Source: Conexibacter sp.
GTDB taxonomy: Bacteria; Actinomycetota; Thermoleophilia; Solirubrobacterales; Solirubrobacteraceae
Direction: 5' to 3'
DNA: 64,000 nucleotides
NCBI GenBank assembly: GCA_025964325.1
Contig: JAOPZA010000167.1
Location: 1 to 64,000 of the forward strand
Under the pieces are notes generated by a model that had not been told where the DNA came from, made no database searches, and saw only the letters and a list, made by a program, of their open reading frames with translations. Below, piece after piece: positions 44,211-51,987 of the stretch; position 1 is the stretch's first letter; every line of letters starts with the position of its first letter. The position numbers were made by a program, and so were the translations under genes.

Positions 44211-45136
44211 CGTCGTTTCTTGCGCTTGCGCCGCGCGGCGCCGCTGCTGCCGAAGGCGTCGGCCGCGTCGCCGTGGTCGTCCGACTCGGTCGGGCCGACC
44301 GGCGCGTGGAGCAGCTCTGGCTTGGCCGACTCCTCGGCGGCGGCCGCCGGAGCGCCGTCGCGACGGCCGCCGCGACGCTCCTCGGCGGCGCGCACGCGCG
44401 CCTCGCGCATCTCCTGCGAGCTCGGCCACGGGACTGCCTCTCCGCTCTGCCAGGCGGCCGGGTCACCGGTTCTCGAGCGGCCCGCGAACATCCAGGCGAG
44501 CGCGCCCAGCCAGTAGATCTGGACGATCGGGATCGGCACCAGCGGGATCACGAAGAGGACCGCGGCGATGATGCCGAGGTAGCCGAGGAAGCGTGTCAGC
44601 AGCCCGACGCGCATCGCGTTGAGCGAGATCATCACGAGCGCGAGCGCCAGCGCCAGCTGCGGCACGATGCCGAGGTAGCGGACGACGTTGTAGTCCCCCG
44701 AGGTCAGCACGTGCTTGGCCTCGTCGTAGGTCTGCGTCCCGTGCGTCGCGAAGTGCGCGAGCTTCACGCCCAGCACCACCTGGATCACGATCCCGATGAT
44801 CGCCAGCCCGACGCCGCCGATCCATGGCATCAGGCGCAGCCACGACGGCACGCTCGGGTTGCGTGCGCGCGTCGCGCGGAAGAGGAAGTCGAGCACGTAC
44901 GCGATCGCGAGCGAGCCGAGCAGCGAGGCCGCCGCGCTGACCGACAGGCCGACCACGTGCTGGTTGCGGTAGATCAGCGAGCCGGGCAGGTTGTCGGGCT
45001 CGTTCGAGAGCGACAGGATGCCCACGACGGCCGCGATCAGCGTGAAGAGCGCCGCCAGTCCGGCGAAGATGGCCGCGCGGGGGCGCTCGCGCGCCTCTGC
45101 CGACAGCTGGTCGTCGATCGCCATTGAGGCGCACAT
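44207..45136 (-). CDS. Membrane protein of unknown function
   Basis: A 309-residue protein with about five hydrophobic segments (roughly 25-48, 65-90, 110-130, 160-178 and 185-210), an extracellular-type loop HFATHGTQTYDEAKHVL, and a long charged cytoplasmic tail rich in Arg, Glu, Ala and finally basic residues (RRKRKKRR). The tail probably binds nucleic acid or acidic lipids. ATG at 45136 or 45124 is possible; neither has a clear ribosome site. It converges with the isochorismatase gene, sharing CTAG as both stops. Confidence 0.7.
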   Translation of the reverse strand: MCASMAIDDQLSAEARERPRAAIFAGLAALFTLIAAVVGILSLSNEPDNLPGSLIYRNQHVVGLSVSAAASLLGSLAIAYVLDFLFRATRARNPSVPSWLRLMPWIGGVGLAIIGIVIQVVLGVKLAHFATHGTQTYDEAKHVLTSGDYNVVRYLGIVPQLALALALVMISLNAMRVGLLTRFLGYLGIIAAVLFVIPLVPIPIVQIYWLGALAWMFAGRSRTGDPAAWQSGEAVPWPSSQEMREARVRAAEERRGGRRDGAPAAAAEESAKPELLHAPVGPTESDDHGDAADAFGSSGAARRKRKKRR

Positions 45137-45200
45137 GCTAGTGCCCAGACCGCCTGGGAGGCGGCGACCCCGTCCTGTCGCCGCCTCGGAAGGGCCCGTA

Positions 45201-45206
45201 TAGACT
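45201..45206 (+). promoter_or_regulatory. -10 element of the CBS-domain gene (leaderless type)
   Basis: TAGACT (or the overlapping TATAGA at 45199-45204) ends 9 bases before the ATG at 45216, between divergent genes. Confidence 0.45.
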
Positions 45207-45215
45207 CGCCGCGGG

Positions 45216-45662
45216 ATGGAAATCCGCCAGGTGATGACGGAGTCGGTCGTCACGGCTGACCCCGCGACGACGGTGCAGGAGGTGGCTGCGCTGATGCGCG
45301 AGCGCAACGTCGGCTCGGTCGTGCTGGTGCGCGACGGCGACCCCGTCGGGCTCCTCACCGACCGCGACCTGACCGTCTCCGTGCTGGCCGACGGCCGGGC
45401 GCCGAGCGACCGCGCCGGCGACCATGCCAGCTCGCCGGTCGTGACCGGCGGACCGGGGATGGACGTCGAGGAGGCGGCGCGGCTGATGGTGCGCCACGGC
45501 ATCCGTCGCCTGCCGATCGTCGACGGCGCGCGGCTGACCGGGATCGTCACGCTCGACGACCTCGCGGTCCGCACCGGCGACCCCGGCCTGGTCGCGCAGC
45601 TGGCGTCGCAGATCACGCGCGCGGCGCTGCCGGACTACTACTTCCACCAACGCGGCGGCTGA
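45216..45662 (+). CDS. CBS-domain pair protein
   Basis: A 148-residue stand-alone protein with two CBS domains (about 1-60 and 75-130). The repeats show VMTESVVTADPATTVQEVAALMRERNVGSVVLV and a second RLMVRHGIRRLPIVDGARLTGIVTLDDL. Such proteins bind adenine nucleotides and control partner enzymes or channels. The last residues (DYYFHQRGG) are polar. It is followed after 8 bp by a saccharopine-reductase-like gene, so they probably share a transcript. Confidence 0.9.
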   Translation: MEIRQVMTESVVTADPATTVQEVAALMRERNVGSVVLVRDGDPVGLLTDRDLTVSVLADGRAPSDRAGDHASSPVVTGGPGMDVEEAARLMVRHGIRRLPIVDGARLTGIVTLDDLAVRTGDPGLVAQLASQITRAALPDYYFHQRGG

Positions 45663-45670
45663 GCGCGGGC

Positions 45671-46828
45671 ATGGCCGGGACGATCGCCGTCTACGGCGCC
45701 ACCGGATACACCGGCCGGCTGGTCGCGCGGGAGCTGGCGCGCCGGGGACTGCCATGTGTGCTGGCCGGGCGCGACCGCGAGAAGCTGGCGCGGCTGGCGG
45801 AAGCGGTCAGAGCGGACCTCGGGGCGCGTGGCGGCGGTGACGGCGCGGGCGCAGTCGCGACGCCGGCGATCGCGACGCGCGCCGTCGCCCTCGACGACGC
45901 CGCCGGCCTGCGCGACCTGATGGCCGCCTCCAGCGCCGTCATCGACTGCGCGGGACCGTTCGTCCGCTACGGCGAGCCGGTCGTGCGCGCGGCCGTCGAG
46001 AGCGGCACGCACTACGTCGACACGACCGGCGAGCAGAGCTACATGCAGCTCGTGCGCGATCGCTTCGACGCCGCCGCGCGCCAGGCCGGCGTCGCGGTCG
46101 TGCCGGCGATGGGCTTCGACTACGCGCCCGGCGACCTGCTCGCGCAGCTGACCGCGCAGGGCGCCGAGCCGCTGCGCGAGCTCGTGATCGCCTACGCGAT
46201 CCGGGGGGTCCAGCCGACGCGCGGGACCGCGCGCACGGCGCTCGGGATGGCGGCCGAGGGCGCGATCGTCTACGAGGACGGCGGCTGGCGCCGCGCGCCG
46301 CTGCGCGCCCAGCGCGGCCGCTTCCCCTTCCCCGACCCGGTCGGCCCGCGGCCGGTGATGCGCTACCCGTCGGGCGAGGCGCTGACGGTGCCCCACCACG
46401 TGCGCACCCGCAAGGTCACGACGCTCATCACCGTCGAGACGCTCGCCGGCAGCGACCTGGCGGCGCCGTTCGTCGGCGCGCTCGCGCCGGCCGTCGCGCT
46501 CGCGCTGCGCTCGCCGCTGCGGGCGCTCGTCGAGCCGGCGCTGGCGCGCCTGCCGGAGGGACCGTCCGAGGAGCGCCGGCAGTCGGCGCGCTTCACGCTC
46601 GTCGCGGTCGCGCACGGCGAGGACGGCCGGAGCCGCAGCGGCGTCGCCCGGGGCCGCGACGTCTACGGCCTGACCGCCGCGGCGGCCGTCCACGGCGCTG
46701 CGCTGATGGCCGACGCCGGCTACGACCGTGCCGGCGTCCTGAGCCCGGCGACGGCCTACGAGCCGCGGGCGTTCCTCGACGCGCTGGCGCCGTTCCTCAG
46801 CTACGAGCTCGAGCCGGCGGCGGGCTAG
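45671..46828 (+). CDS. Saccharopine-dehydrogenase-like NAD(P) oxidoreductase
   Basis: A 385-residue Rossmann protein. The N-terminus is a nucleotide-binding IAVYGATGYTGRLVARELARRG, followed by CVLAGRDREKLARLAEAV. Later parts (VIDCAGPFVRYGEPVVRAAVESGTHYVDTTGEQ and VPAMGFDYAPGDLLAQL) match the saccharopine-reductase-like or trans-acting enoyl-reductase family of actinobacteria. Those include lipid-modifying reductases in mycobacteria, but no polyketide genes lie nearby. The 3' end overlaps the convergent hydrolase gene by 32 bp. Confidence 0.82.
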   Translation: MAGTIAVYGATGYTGRLVARELARRGLPCVLAGRDREKLARLAEAVRADLGARGGGDGAGAVATPAIATRAVALDDAAGLRDLMAASSAVIDCAGPFVRYGEPVVRAAVESGTHYVDTTGEQSYMQLVRDRFDAAARQAGVAVVPAMGFDYAPGDLLAQLTAQGAEPLRELVIAYAIRGVQPTRGTARTALGMAAEGAIVYEDGGWRRAPLRAQRGRFPFPDPVGPRPVMRYPSGEALTVPHHVRTRKVTTLITVETLAGSDLAAPFVGALAPAVALALRSPLRALVEPALARLPEGPSEERRQSARFTLVAVAHGEDGRSRSGVARGRDVYGLTAAAAVHGAALMADAGYDRAGVLSPATAYEPRAFLDALAPFLSYELEPAAG

Positions 46829-47558
46829 CGTCCGCGAGCAGCTCGCGCAGCGGCGCCAGCGGGTCGCCGTCCTCGACGCGGCGCCCGTGCGGCAGCAGCC
46901 GCACGAGCGCCTCCGCCTCCTCGCGCAGATGCGCCGGCGCGTCGGCGGCGGCGATGACGACCACCGGCACGTCGACGGCGCGCAGCTCGGCGCGCGTGAC
47001 GGGCCAGCTGGCGAGCCCGGCGTAGTCGGCGAAGACGGCGCGGTGAGCGGCGCGCGCGACGGCGTCGGCGTCCGCCCGCAGGACGGCGACCGCCGCCTCC
47101 GGCCCGTCGTCCCGCAGCGCCTCCTCGAGCGCCGCGCGCTCGCGCGAGAGCACCTCGGTCGCGTCGAGCGAGAACTGATGCACCGGCGGCGCGATCAGCA
47201 CCGCGCCCCGCAGCAGGCCGGGGCCGTGGACCAGCAGGTCGAGCACCACGAGCGCGCCCAGGTCGGCGCCGCACGCGAGCGCGGGCGCGTCCGCGGCGAA
47301 CGCCTGGAGCACCGCGCGCGCGTCCTGCGCCTGCTCGCTGACGGTCGTCCGCTCGTAGGGCTCGGGTGCTCCGCTGGCGCCGTAGCCGCGACGGTCGTAG
47401 GCGATCGTGCGGGCGGTCCCGGCGGCGGCCAACGCGTCGCTCAGCGGCGTCCACGAGCGGGCGTCCGCGGCCATGCCGTGGACGAGCAGGACAGGCGTGC
47501 CTTCGCCGCGCACCTCGCAGGCGAGCTCGACTCCGGCACCCTCGATCGTCGCGGTCAT
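46797..47558 (-). CDS. Alpha/beta-hydrolase-fold protein with Asp at the nucleophile position
   Basis: A 253-residue alpha/beta-hydrolase. The oxyanion loop is VLLVHGMAADARSW and the strand before the elbow reads RTIAYDRRGYGASG. The nucleophile elbow is CGADLGAL, so the usual Ser is replaced by Asp99, as in haloalkane dehalogenases and epoxide hydrolases. At the C-terminus the position of the catalytic His reads VEDGDPLAPL, without His, so classical catalysis looks impaired. It may have lost activity or use a different residue. ATG at 47558; the 3' end overlaps the convergent gene. Confidence 0.75.
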   Translation of the reverse strand: MTATIEGAGVELACEVRGEGTPVLLVHGMAADARSWTPLSDALAAAGTARTIAYDRRGYGASGAPEPYERTTVSEQAQDARAVLQAFAADAPALACGADLGALVVLDLLVHGPGLLRGAVLIAPPVHQFSLDATEVLSRERAALEEALRDDGPEAAVAVLRADADAVARAAHRAVFADYAGLASWPVTRAELRAVDVPVVVIAAADAPAHLREEAEALVRLLPHGRRVEDGDPLAPLRELLADASPPPARARS

Positions 47559-47591
47559 CGGCCCGGAGCGTAGCCGGTGCGGCCCGAGGGG

Positions 47592-47597
47592 TAGCAT
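47592..47597 (+). promoter_or_regulatory. -10 element of the 88-residue protein gene (leaderless type)
   Basis: TAGCAT ends 7 bases before the ATG at 47605; the same hexamer and spacing class occur before the small gene at 3140. Confidence 0.35.
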
Positions 47598-47604
47598 GCA
47601 CTCC

Positions 47605-47871
47605 ATGGAAGGTTTCGGAGGTCTCTTCGGCGATCCGGACGAGCTCCAGCGCAGAATGGCGGAGTTCGCGGATCAGATGCAGGGCGCGCAGAAGCTCGCC
47701 TGGGCCGACAACGCAATCAAGCTCGCCGTCGACCTGACGGTCGCCGCAGTCAACCGCGTCAACATCCAGGGCACGACGGAGGAGCAGGCGCAGCAGATCC
47801 GCAGCGTCATGGCGGTCGTCTTCCCCGAGGCCGTCACGCTCGTGCGCGAAGCGCGCGAGGGCCTGCAGTAG
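47605..47871 (+). CDS. Small soluble protein, function unknown
   Basis: An 88-residue protein beginning MEGFGGLFGDPDELQRRMAE. It looks mostly helical, with LTVAAVNRVNIQGTTEEQAQQIRSVM and no signal or membrane segment. An in-frame ATG at 47596 with GAGGGG upstream is an alternative start. The Gly-rich amino end followed by a helical body could be an oligomerising protein. No family is recognised. Divergent from the alpha/beta hydrolase. Confidence 0.65.
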   Translation: MEGFGGLFGDPDELQRRMAEFADQMQGAQKLAWADNAIKLAVDLTVAAVNRVNIQGTTEEQAQQIRSVMAVVFPEAVTLVREAREGLQ

Positions 47872-47886
47872 CGGGCGTCGGATCGG

Positions 47887-48240
47887 TCAGCTCAGCCAGG
47901 TCGCCAGCTCCTGCAGCGCGTCCGGCCGGACGTAGTAGTAGGCCCACAGGCCCTGCCGCTCGGAGTCGACGATCCCGGCCGTGCGCAGCTTCTTGAGGTG
48001 ATGGGAGAGCGTCGGCTGCGAGACGTCGAACAGCGGCACGAGCTCGCAGACGCAGACCTTGCCGGCGTGCTTGCGCAGCAGATCGACGAGCTGCAGGCGG
48101 ATCGGATCGCCGAGCGCCTTCGCGACCGCGGCCATGCGCGACGCCTGCGCGCGCTCGACGTCGGGGTAGACGACCGGCTCGCAGCAGGGCTCGCCGGCGC
48201 CCCGCTTGCGCTTCGGGACCAGTTCCAGAGCAGTGGACAT
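47887..48240 (-). CDS. arsR: ArsR-family metalloregulator
   Basis: A 117-residue winged-helix repressor. The sensor motif CVCELV (Cys63, Cys65) is the As(III)/Sb(III) site at the start of the DNA-binding helix, followed by VSQPTLSHHLKKLRTAGIV. A further N-terminal Cys19-Cys20 pair could complete the metal site. Metalloid binding would release it from DNA. It is divergent from an arsenate-reductase-like gene, with an inverted repeat between. Confidence 0.92.
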   Translation of the reverse strand: MSTALELVPKRKRGAGEPCCEPVVYPDVERAQASRMAAVAKALGDPIRLQLVDLLRKHAGKVCVCELVPLFDVSQPTLSHHLKKLRTAGIVDSERQGLWAYYYVRPDALQELATWLS

Positions 48241-48255
48241 GATCGAAGCGTGTCT

Positions 48256-48276
48256 ATTTGAATCACGTTTGTCAAT
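48256..48276. promoter_or_regulatory. Candidate ArsR operator
   Basis: TTGA (48258-48261) and TCAA (48272-48275) form the arms of an imperfect inverted repeat in the arsR-arsC gap. TTGACA on the minus strand (48275-48270) overlaps it, as a -35 box for arsR would. Confidence 0.45.
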
Positions 48277-48334
48277 GGAATACCTTCAGCTCGATGACGA
48301 CGACCGCCCCTTCCCGCGACCGGCCGGCGTAGCG

Positions 48335-48730
48335 ATGGCGCACGTGCTGTTCGTCTGCCTCCACAACGCCGGCCGCTCGCAGATCAGCCGGGCGCTGTTC
48401 GAGCGCGCCGCCGGCGCCCGCCACAGCGCCGACTCCGCCGGCACGACGCCGGCCGAGCAGGTCCACCCCGAGGTGGTCGCGGCGATGCGAGAGCTGGACG
48501 TCGACCTGGCCGGGCGCCGGCCCCAGCTGCTCACGACCGCACTGGCGGAGCGGGCCGACGTCGTCGTGACGATGGGCTGTGGCGACGCCTGCCCGTACAT
48601 CCCCGGCAAGCGCTACGTCGACTGGGAGCTGCCCGACCCGAAGGACCAGCCGCTCGCGGCCGTCCGCGCCACGCGCGACGAGATCGCCCGGCGGGTGGAG
48701 GCGCTGGTGCGCGAGCTGGACGCCGGCTGA
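48335..48730 (+). CDS. arsC: Arsenate reductase, low-molecular-weight phosphatase type
   Basis: A 131-residue ArsC of the LMW tyrosine-phosphatase fold. The anion loop is FVCLHNAGRSQ (Cys8 to Arg14, CX5R) and the general acid Asp lies in WELPDPKDQ. Two further cysteines, Cys82 and Cys86 in MGCGDACPY, resemble the resolving pair of thioredoxin- or mycothiol-linked enzymes, though the spacing is shorter than the classical 82/89. An upstream in-frame ATG at 48275 would add 20 residues. No arsenite exporter gene follows in this window. Confidence 0.85.
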   Translation: MAHVLFVCLHNAGRSQISRALFERAAGARHSADSAGTTPAEQVHPEVVAAMRELDVDLAGRRPQLLTTALAERADVVVTMGCGDACPYIPGKRYVDWELPDPKDQPLAAVRATRDEIARRVEALVRELDAG

Positions 48731-48788
48731 GGCGACGGTGGAGACGCCGGCTGAGGCGCCCGCCGGCCCACGCCACCCCGCCGGGCGC

Positions 48789-49154
48789 TCACAGCAGCTC
48801 CCCGACGAGCCGGCCGAGCGCGACCGCGCCGAGACCGAGCACGAGGCCGCCGACGACGTTCAGCAGCGCGAGTCGCAGCCGCCCCCACTCCGCCAGCCGC
48901 ACGCTCTCGAGCATCCACGTCGAGAAGGTCGTGTAGGAGCCGATCAGGCCGGTCGCCACCAGCAGCCGCGCCTCCCCGTGCAGGGCGATGCCGGCCACGA
49001 GGCCGAGCAGCGCGGAGCCGCTGAGGTTGACGGCCAGCGTGCCCCACGGGAACTCGCGGCCGGCGCGCGCCGAGACGGCGGCGTCGAGCAGGAAGCGCGC
49101 GACGGCGGCGAGTCCGCCGATGGCGCCGATCGCGAGCAGGAGCGGAAGGGTCAC
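48789..49154 (-). CDS. crcB: Fluoride channel CrcB/Fluc, second subunit
   Basis: A 121-residue membrane protein with four helices. Signatures are ARFLLDAAVSARAGREFPWGTLAVNLSGSALLGLVAG and LIGSYTTFSTWMLES, which contains the TTFST segment lining the fluoride pore. The GTG start overlaps the stop of the first crcB gene (GTGA). Tandem pairs of dissimilar CrcB proteins form heterodimeric channels that export fluoride. Confidence 0.93.
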   Translation of the reverse strand: MTLPLLLAIGAIGGLAAVARFLLDAAVSARAGREFPWGTLAVNLSGSALLGLVAGIALHGEARLLVATGLIGSYTTFSTWMLESVRLAEWGRLRLALLNVVGGLVLGLGAVALGRLVGELL

Positions 49155-49612
49155 GCGACCGCCCGCAGCCCGCGCGCCAGCGCACTCCCGATCCGCAGCG
49201 CCAGCAGGCCGCCGACGATGCTGGCGAGCGCGTAGGCGGCGGCGAGCGGCAGGCGACCGGCGTCGAGCATCCGCAGCAGCTCGAGCTGCAGCGTCGAGAA
49301 GGTCGTCAGGGTGCCGCAGAAGCCGGTCGCGAGCAGCGGTCGGTGGTAGGCGAGCGGCGCCCCGCGGTCCGCGAGCCGCGTCACGACCCAGCCGAGCAGG
49401 AACGCGCCGACGACGTTGGCGACGAAGGTCGCCCACGGCCAGTTGGCGGGATCGACCGGCAGCACGGTCGCCAGCTCCGCGCGGGCGACCGCGCCCGCGA
49501 ACCCGCCGACGAAGATCGCTGCCAGCTCGCGGCGGTCGAAGCGGGTCGGCTGGCGACGCGATTTCGGTTCGGTTACGGGCTTCACGGACGTCGCCGCCGC
49601 ACATCCTGCCAT
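49151..49612 (-). CDS. crcB: Fluoride channel CrcB/Fluc, first subunit
   Basis: A 153-residue partner of the downstream CrcB. It has a polar 27-residue N-terminal extension, then FVGGFAGAVARAEL, WPWATFVANVVGAFLLGW and GFCGTLTTFSTLQLELL. The extension is longer than usual; an internal start is possible. No fluoride riboswitch consensus is visible upstream. It is divergent from the DUF6328 protein. Confidence 0.92.
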   Translation of the reverse strand: MAGCAAATSVKPVTEPKSRRQPTRFDRRELAAIFVGGFAGAVARAELATVLPVDPANWPWATFVANVVGAFLLGWVVTRLADRGAPLAYHRPLLATGFCGTLTTFSTLQLELLRMLDAGRLPLAAAYALASIVGGLLALRIGSALARGLRAVA

Positions 49613-49671
49613 GTCGCCCGGCCGCTCCCCCGACCGCGACCGGGCCGCGGCTCCCGAGCGGGCGACGCGGG

Positions 49672-49677
49672 TAGGAC
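49672..49677 (+). promoter_or_regulatory. -10-like element of the DUF6328 gene
   Basis: TAGGAC ends 7 bases before the ATG at 49685. The last base departs from the TANNNT consensus, so this is one of the weaker members of the set. Confidence 0.25.
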
Positions 49678-49684
49678 CCGCCGT

Positions 49685-50164
49685 ATGAGAACGCCGTCTG
49701 ATGCGGTCGAGAGCGACCAGGAGCAGCTCGACCGCCAGCTGAGCGAGCTGCTCCAGGAGCTGCGCGTGGCGATGCCCGGCGTGCAGCTGCTGTTCGGGTT
49801 CCTGTTGGCGGTGCCGTTCAACCAGCGCTTCGCGCAGGTCACGACGTTCCAGCGCGACCTCTACCTCGTGACGCTGCTGTGCTCCGCTGTCGCCTCGGCG
49901 CTGTTCATCGCGCCGACCGCCTATCACCGCATCATGTTCCGCCACCGCGACAAGCCGCAGCTGATCCGCTCGGCGACGCGGATGACGCTCGCCGGACTCG
50001 TCAGCCTCGCGCTGGCGATGACCGGGGCCGTGCTGCTGGTGACCGACTTCCTCTTCAGCGACCGGACGGCGGCGATCGTCGCCGCGATCACGCTCGCCGT
50101 CTTCGGCTGGCTGTGGTTCGGCATCGCGCTGTCCCGGCGGCTGACCGGGAAGCGCTCGCACTGA
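49685..50164 (+). CDS. DUF6328-family membrane protein
   Basis: A 159-residue protein with about four hydrophobic segments after a soluble N-terminus. The phrases LLQELRVAMPGVQLLFGFLLAVPFNQRF, TAYHRIMFRHRDKPQLI are hallmarks of this uncharacterised actinobacterial family. Its role is unknown. It is divergent from crcB and convergent with the DUF1269 gene. Confidence 0.85.
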   Translation: MRTPSDAVESDQEQLDRQLSELLQELRVAMPGVQLLFGFLLAVPFNQRFAQVTTFQRDLYLVTLLCSAVASALFIAPTAYHRIMFRHRDKPQLIRSATRMTLAGLVSLALAMTGAVLLVTDFLFSDRTAAIVAAITLAVFGWLWFGIALSRRLTGKRSH

Positions 50165-50173
50165 GCTCCTGAC

Positions 50174-50662
50174 TCAGGCCTCGGCGAAGGCTTCGCGGAG
50201 GCTCGCCTCCTCGGCCTCGGAGAGGTTGGTCTGCAGCAACTCGGGCTTCTCCCCCTCGAACGCGTTCCGCACCCGGTCCAGCACGGCGTCGGAGGTCAGC
50301 ACGAAGAGAGCGGACGTGCCGGGCGTGACTCTCGTGCGGACGCTCTCGATGAAGTCCTTGTCGATGCCGACGTTGCTGAGCGAGCCCGCGATCGCACCTG
50401 TCGCGGCGCCGACCGCGAGCCCGATGAACGGGACGAAGAAGATCAATCCGAAGAGCAGTCCCCAGAACGCCCCTCCGAGCGCTCCGGCGCCGGTGAGATC
50501 CTCGAGATGGCGGGTCTGGGGCTTCTTCTTGCCCTCGGGCCAGCTGACCATCGCGGCGTCGTGGACCTGGATCAGCCCCTGCTTCTGCAGCTGCTGGAGC
50601 TTCTCCACGGCACGCTCGGCGCCGAAGGCATCGTCGAACTTCCATACCGTCAGGGTTGCCAT
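50174..50662 (-). CDS. DUF1269-family protein
   Basis: A 162-residue protein. A ferredoxin-like fold at the start (MATLTVWKFDDAFGAERAVEKLQ) is followed by a glycine-rich hydrophobic pair (GAGALGGAFWGLLFGLIFFVPFIGLAVGAATGAIAGSL), as in DUF1269 proteins, and a C-terminal alpha/beta part. The hydrophobic stretch may insert in the membrane. The function of the family is not established; it is often stress-induced. ATG at 50662. Confidence 0.85.
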   Translation of the reverse strand: MATLTVWKFDDAFGAERAVEKLQQLQKQGLIQVHDAAMVSWPEGKKKPQTRHLEDLTGAGALGGAFWGLLFGLIFFVPFIGLAVGAATGAIAGSLSNVGIDKDFIESVRTRVTPGTSALFVLTSDAVLDRVRNAFEGEKPELLQTNLSEAEEASLREAFAEA

Positions 50663-50799
50663 GAACCATCCGCTCCTTGCGTCGGGTGCCGTGCGAATCT
50701 GCGGTGGACGCTCTCGGACGACGGGTGATCGCGCATCGTCCGCATCGGGTGATGACGCCTCGCCCACCTGGCTGGTCGACGCGGGCGACGATCGAGCCG

Positions 50800-51849
50800 T
50801 CAGAGCTGACGGTGGCGCTTGGGCCGCCCGATGCTGCGGTGACCGCCCGCCATCGCGTCGAACTCCTCGAGCGCCATGCCCGAGCCGGTCGCGACGCAGG
50901 TCAGCGGCGAGTCGGCGAGGCGAGCCGGCATGCCCGTCTCCTGCTCGACGCGGCCCGCGAAGCCGTCCAGCAGCACCCCGCCGCCGGCGAGCACGATGCC
51001 GGTGCGGGTGAGGTCGGCGGCGAGCTCGGGCGGCGTGCGCTCCAGCGTCTCCTTGATCGCGCTCATGATCGCCTCGAGACCGTCGGCGAGCGCCTCGTGG
51101 ATCTCGCTCGCGCCCAGCACGACGCTCTTGGGCAAGCCGGAGCCGAGATGTCGCCCACGAACCTCGAGCGCGCCGTCGCCGGCGACGCTCGACGCCGATC
51201 CCAGCTCGATCTTGATGTCCTCGGCCGTCTGCGCGCCGATCGCGAGCCCGTGCGCCTGGCGCAAATGGGCGCTGACGGCATCGTCCAACTCGTAGCCACC
51301 GATCCGCAACGACTCCGACACGACGATCTGACCGAGCGAGATGACGGCGACCTCGGTCGTCCCGCCGCCGACGTCGACGACCATCCGCCCGCGCGGCTCG
51401 GCGATGTCGAGTCCCGCTCCGATCGCGGCGGCGAGCGGCTCCTCGATCAGCTGCACCCCGCGCGCGCCGGCTGCTCTCGAGGCGTCCACGACCGCGCGCA
51501 TCTCGACCTCCGTCACGCCCGACGGCACGCACATGATCAAGCGCGGCCGCCCGAAGCGCGGCTGATCGGAGCGGCGCAGGAAGTAGCGGAGCATCGCCTC
51601 GGTCACCTCGAAGTCGGTGATCACCCCGTGGCGCAGCGGCCGCACCGCCGAGATCCGCGCGGGCGTCCGGCCGATCATCCGCTTCGCCTCGCTGCCGACC
51701 GCGAGGACCTCGCCGCTGATCGTGTCCATCGCCACCACCGAGGGCTCCGACAGCACGATCCCGCGGCCCTGCACGTAGACGAGGGTGTTCGCGGTGCCGA
51801 GATCGATCGCGACGTCGCGGGCTGCAAACCCAGGCAGCCAAGAGAGCAC
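50800..51849 (-). CDS. mreB: MreB-like actin, rod-shape protein
   Basis: A 349-residue bacterial actin. The phosphate 1 loop is VAIDLGTANTLVYVQGRGIVLSEPSVVA, with VPSGVTEVE, VVDVGGGTTEVAVISLG (phosphate 2) and GIVLAGGGVLLDGF (adenosine loop). It polymerises under the membrane to guide wall synthesis. mreC, mreD and rod genes are absent around it, so it may be a second copy. The GTG at 51849 gives the family's usual length; the upstream gap (138 bp) is shared with a divergent secreted protein and contains an inverted repeat. Confidence 0.93.
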   Translation of the reverse strand: MLSWLPGFAARDVAIDLGTANTLVYVQGRGIVLSEPSVVAMDTISGEVLAVGSEAKRMIGRTPARISAVRPLRHGVITDFEVTEAMLRYFLRRSDQPRFGRPRLIMCVPSGVTEVEMRAVVDASRAAGARGVQLIEEPLAAAIGAGLDIAEPRGRMVVDVGGGTTEVAVISLGQIVVSESLRIGGYELDDAVSAHLRQAHGLAIGAQTAEDIKIELGSASSVAGDGALEVRGRHLGSGLPKSVVLGASEIHEALADGLEAIMSAIKETLERTPPELAADLTRTGIVLAGGGVLLDGFAGRVEQETGMPARLADSPLTCVATGSGMALEEFDAMAGGHRSIGRPKRHRQL

Positions 51850-51941
51850 CGCAAGAGACTCGCAGATGGCGGCGCTCGCCCCTGGCGCGGTCGAGCCAGC
51901 GGCCGCGACAAATCCCCGTGGTCGGGCCCGCAAAGACCAGT

Positions 51942-51970
51942 GGTTCCGCGACGGAAACAGCCACGGAACC
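51942..51970. promoter_or_regulatory. Inverted repeat between mreB and the CSLREA protein gene
   Basis: GGTTCCG (51942-51948) and CGGAACC (51964-51970) are perfect 7-base complements with a 15-base spacer, covering the expected -35 region of the CSLREA gene. Confidence 0.4.
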
Positions 51971-51974
51971 GGGT

Positions 51975-51980
51975 TACGGT
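51975..51980 (+). promoter_or_regulatory. -10 element of the CSLREA protein gene (leaderless type)
   Basis: TACGGT ends 7 bases before the ATG at 51988. Confidence 0.4.
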
Positions 51981-51987
51981 GCATGGG

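Noticed and set aside
49613-49684. A fluoride riboswitch upstream of the crcB pair
   Set aside because: The 72-bp gap shows none of the conserved riboswitch segments and lies in a divergent promoter region.
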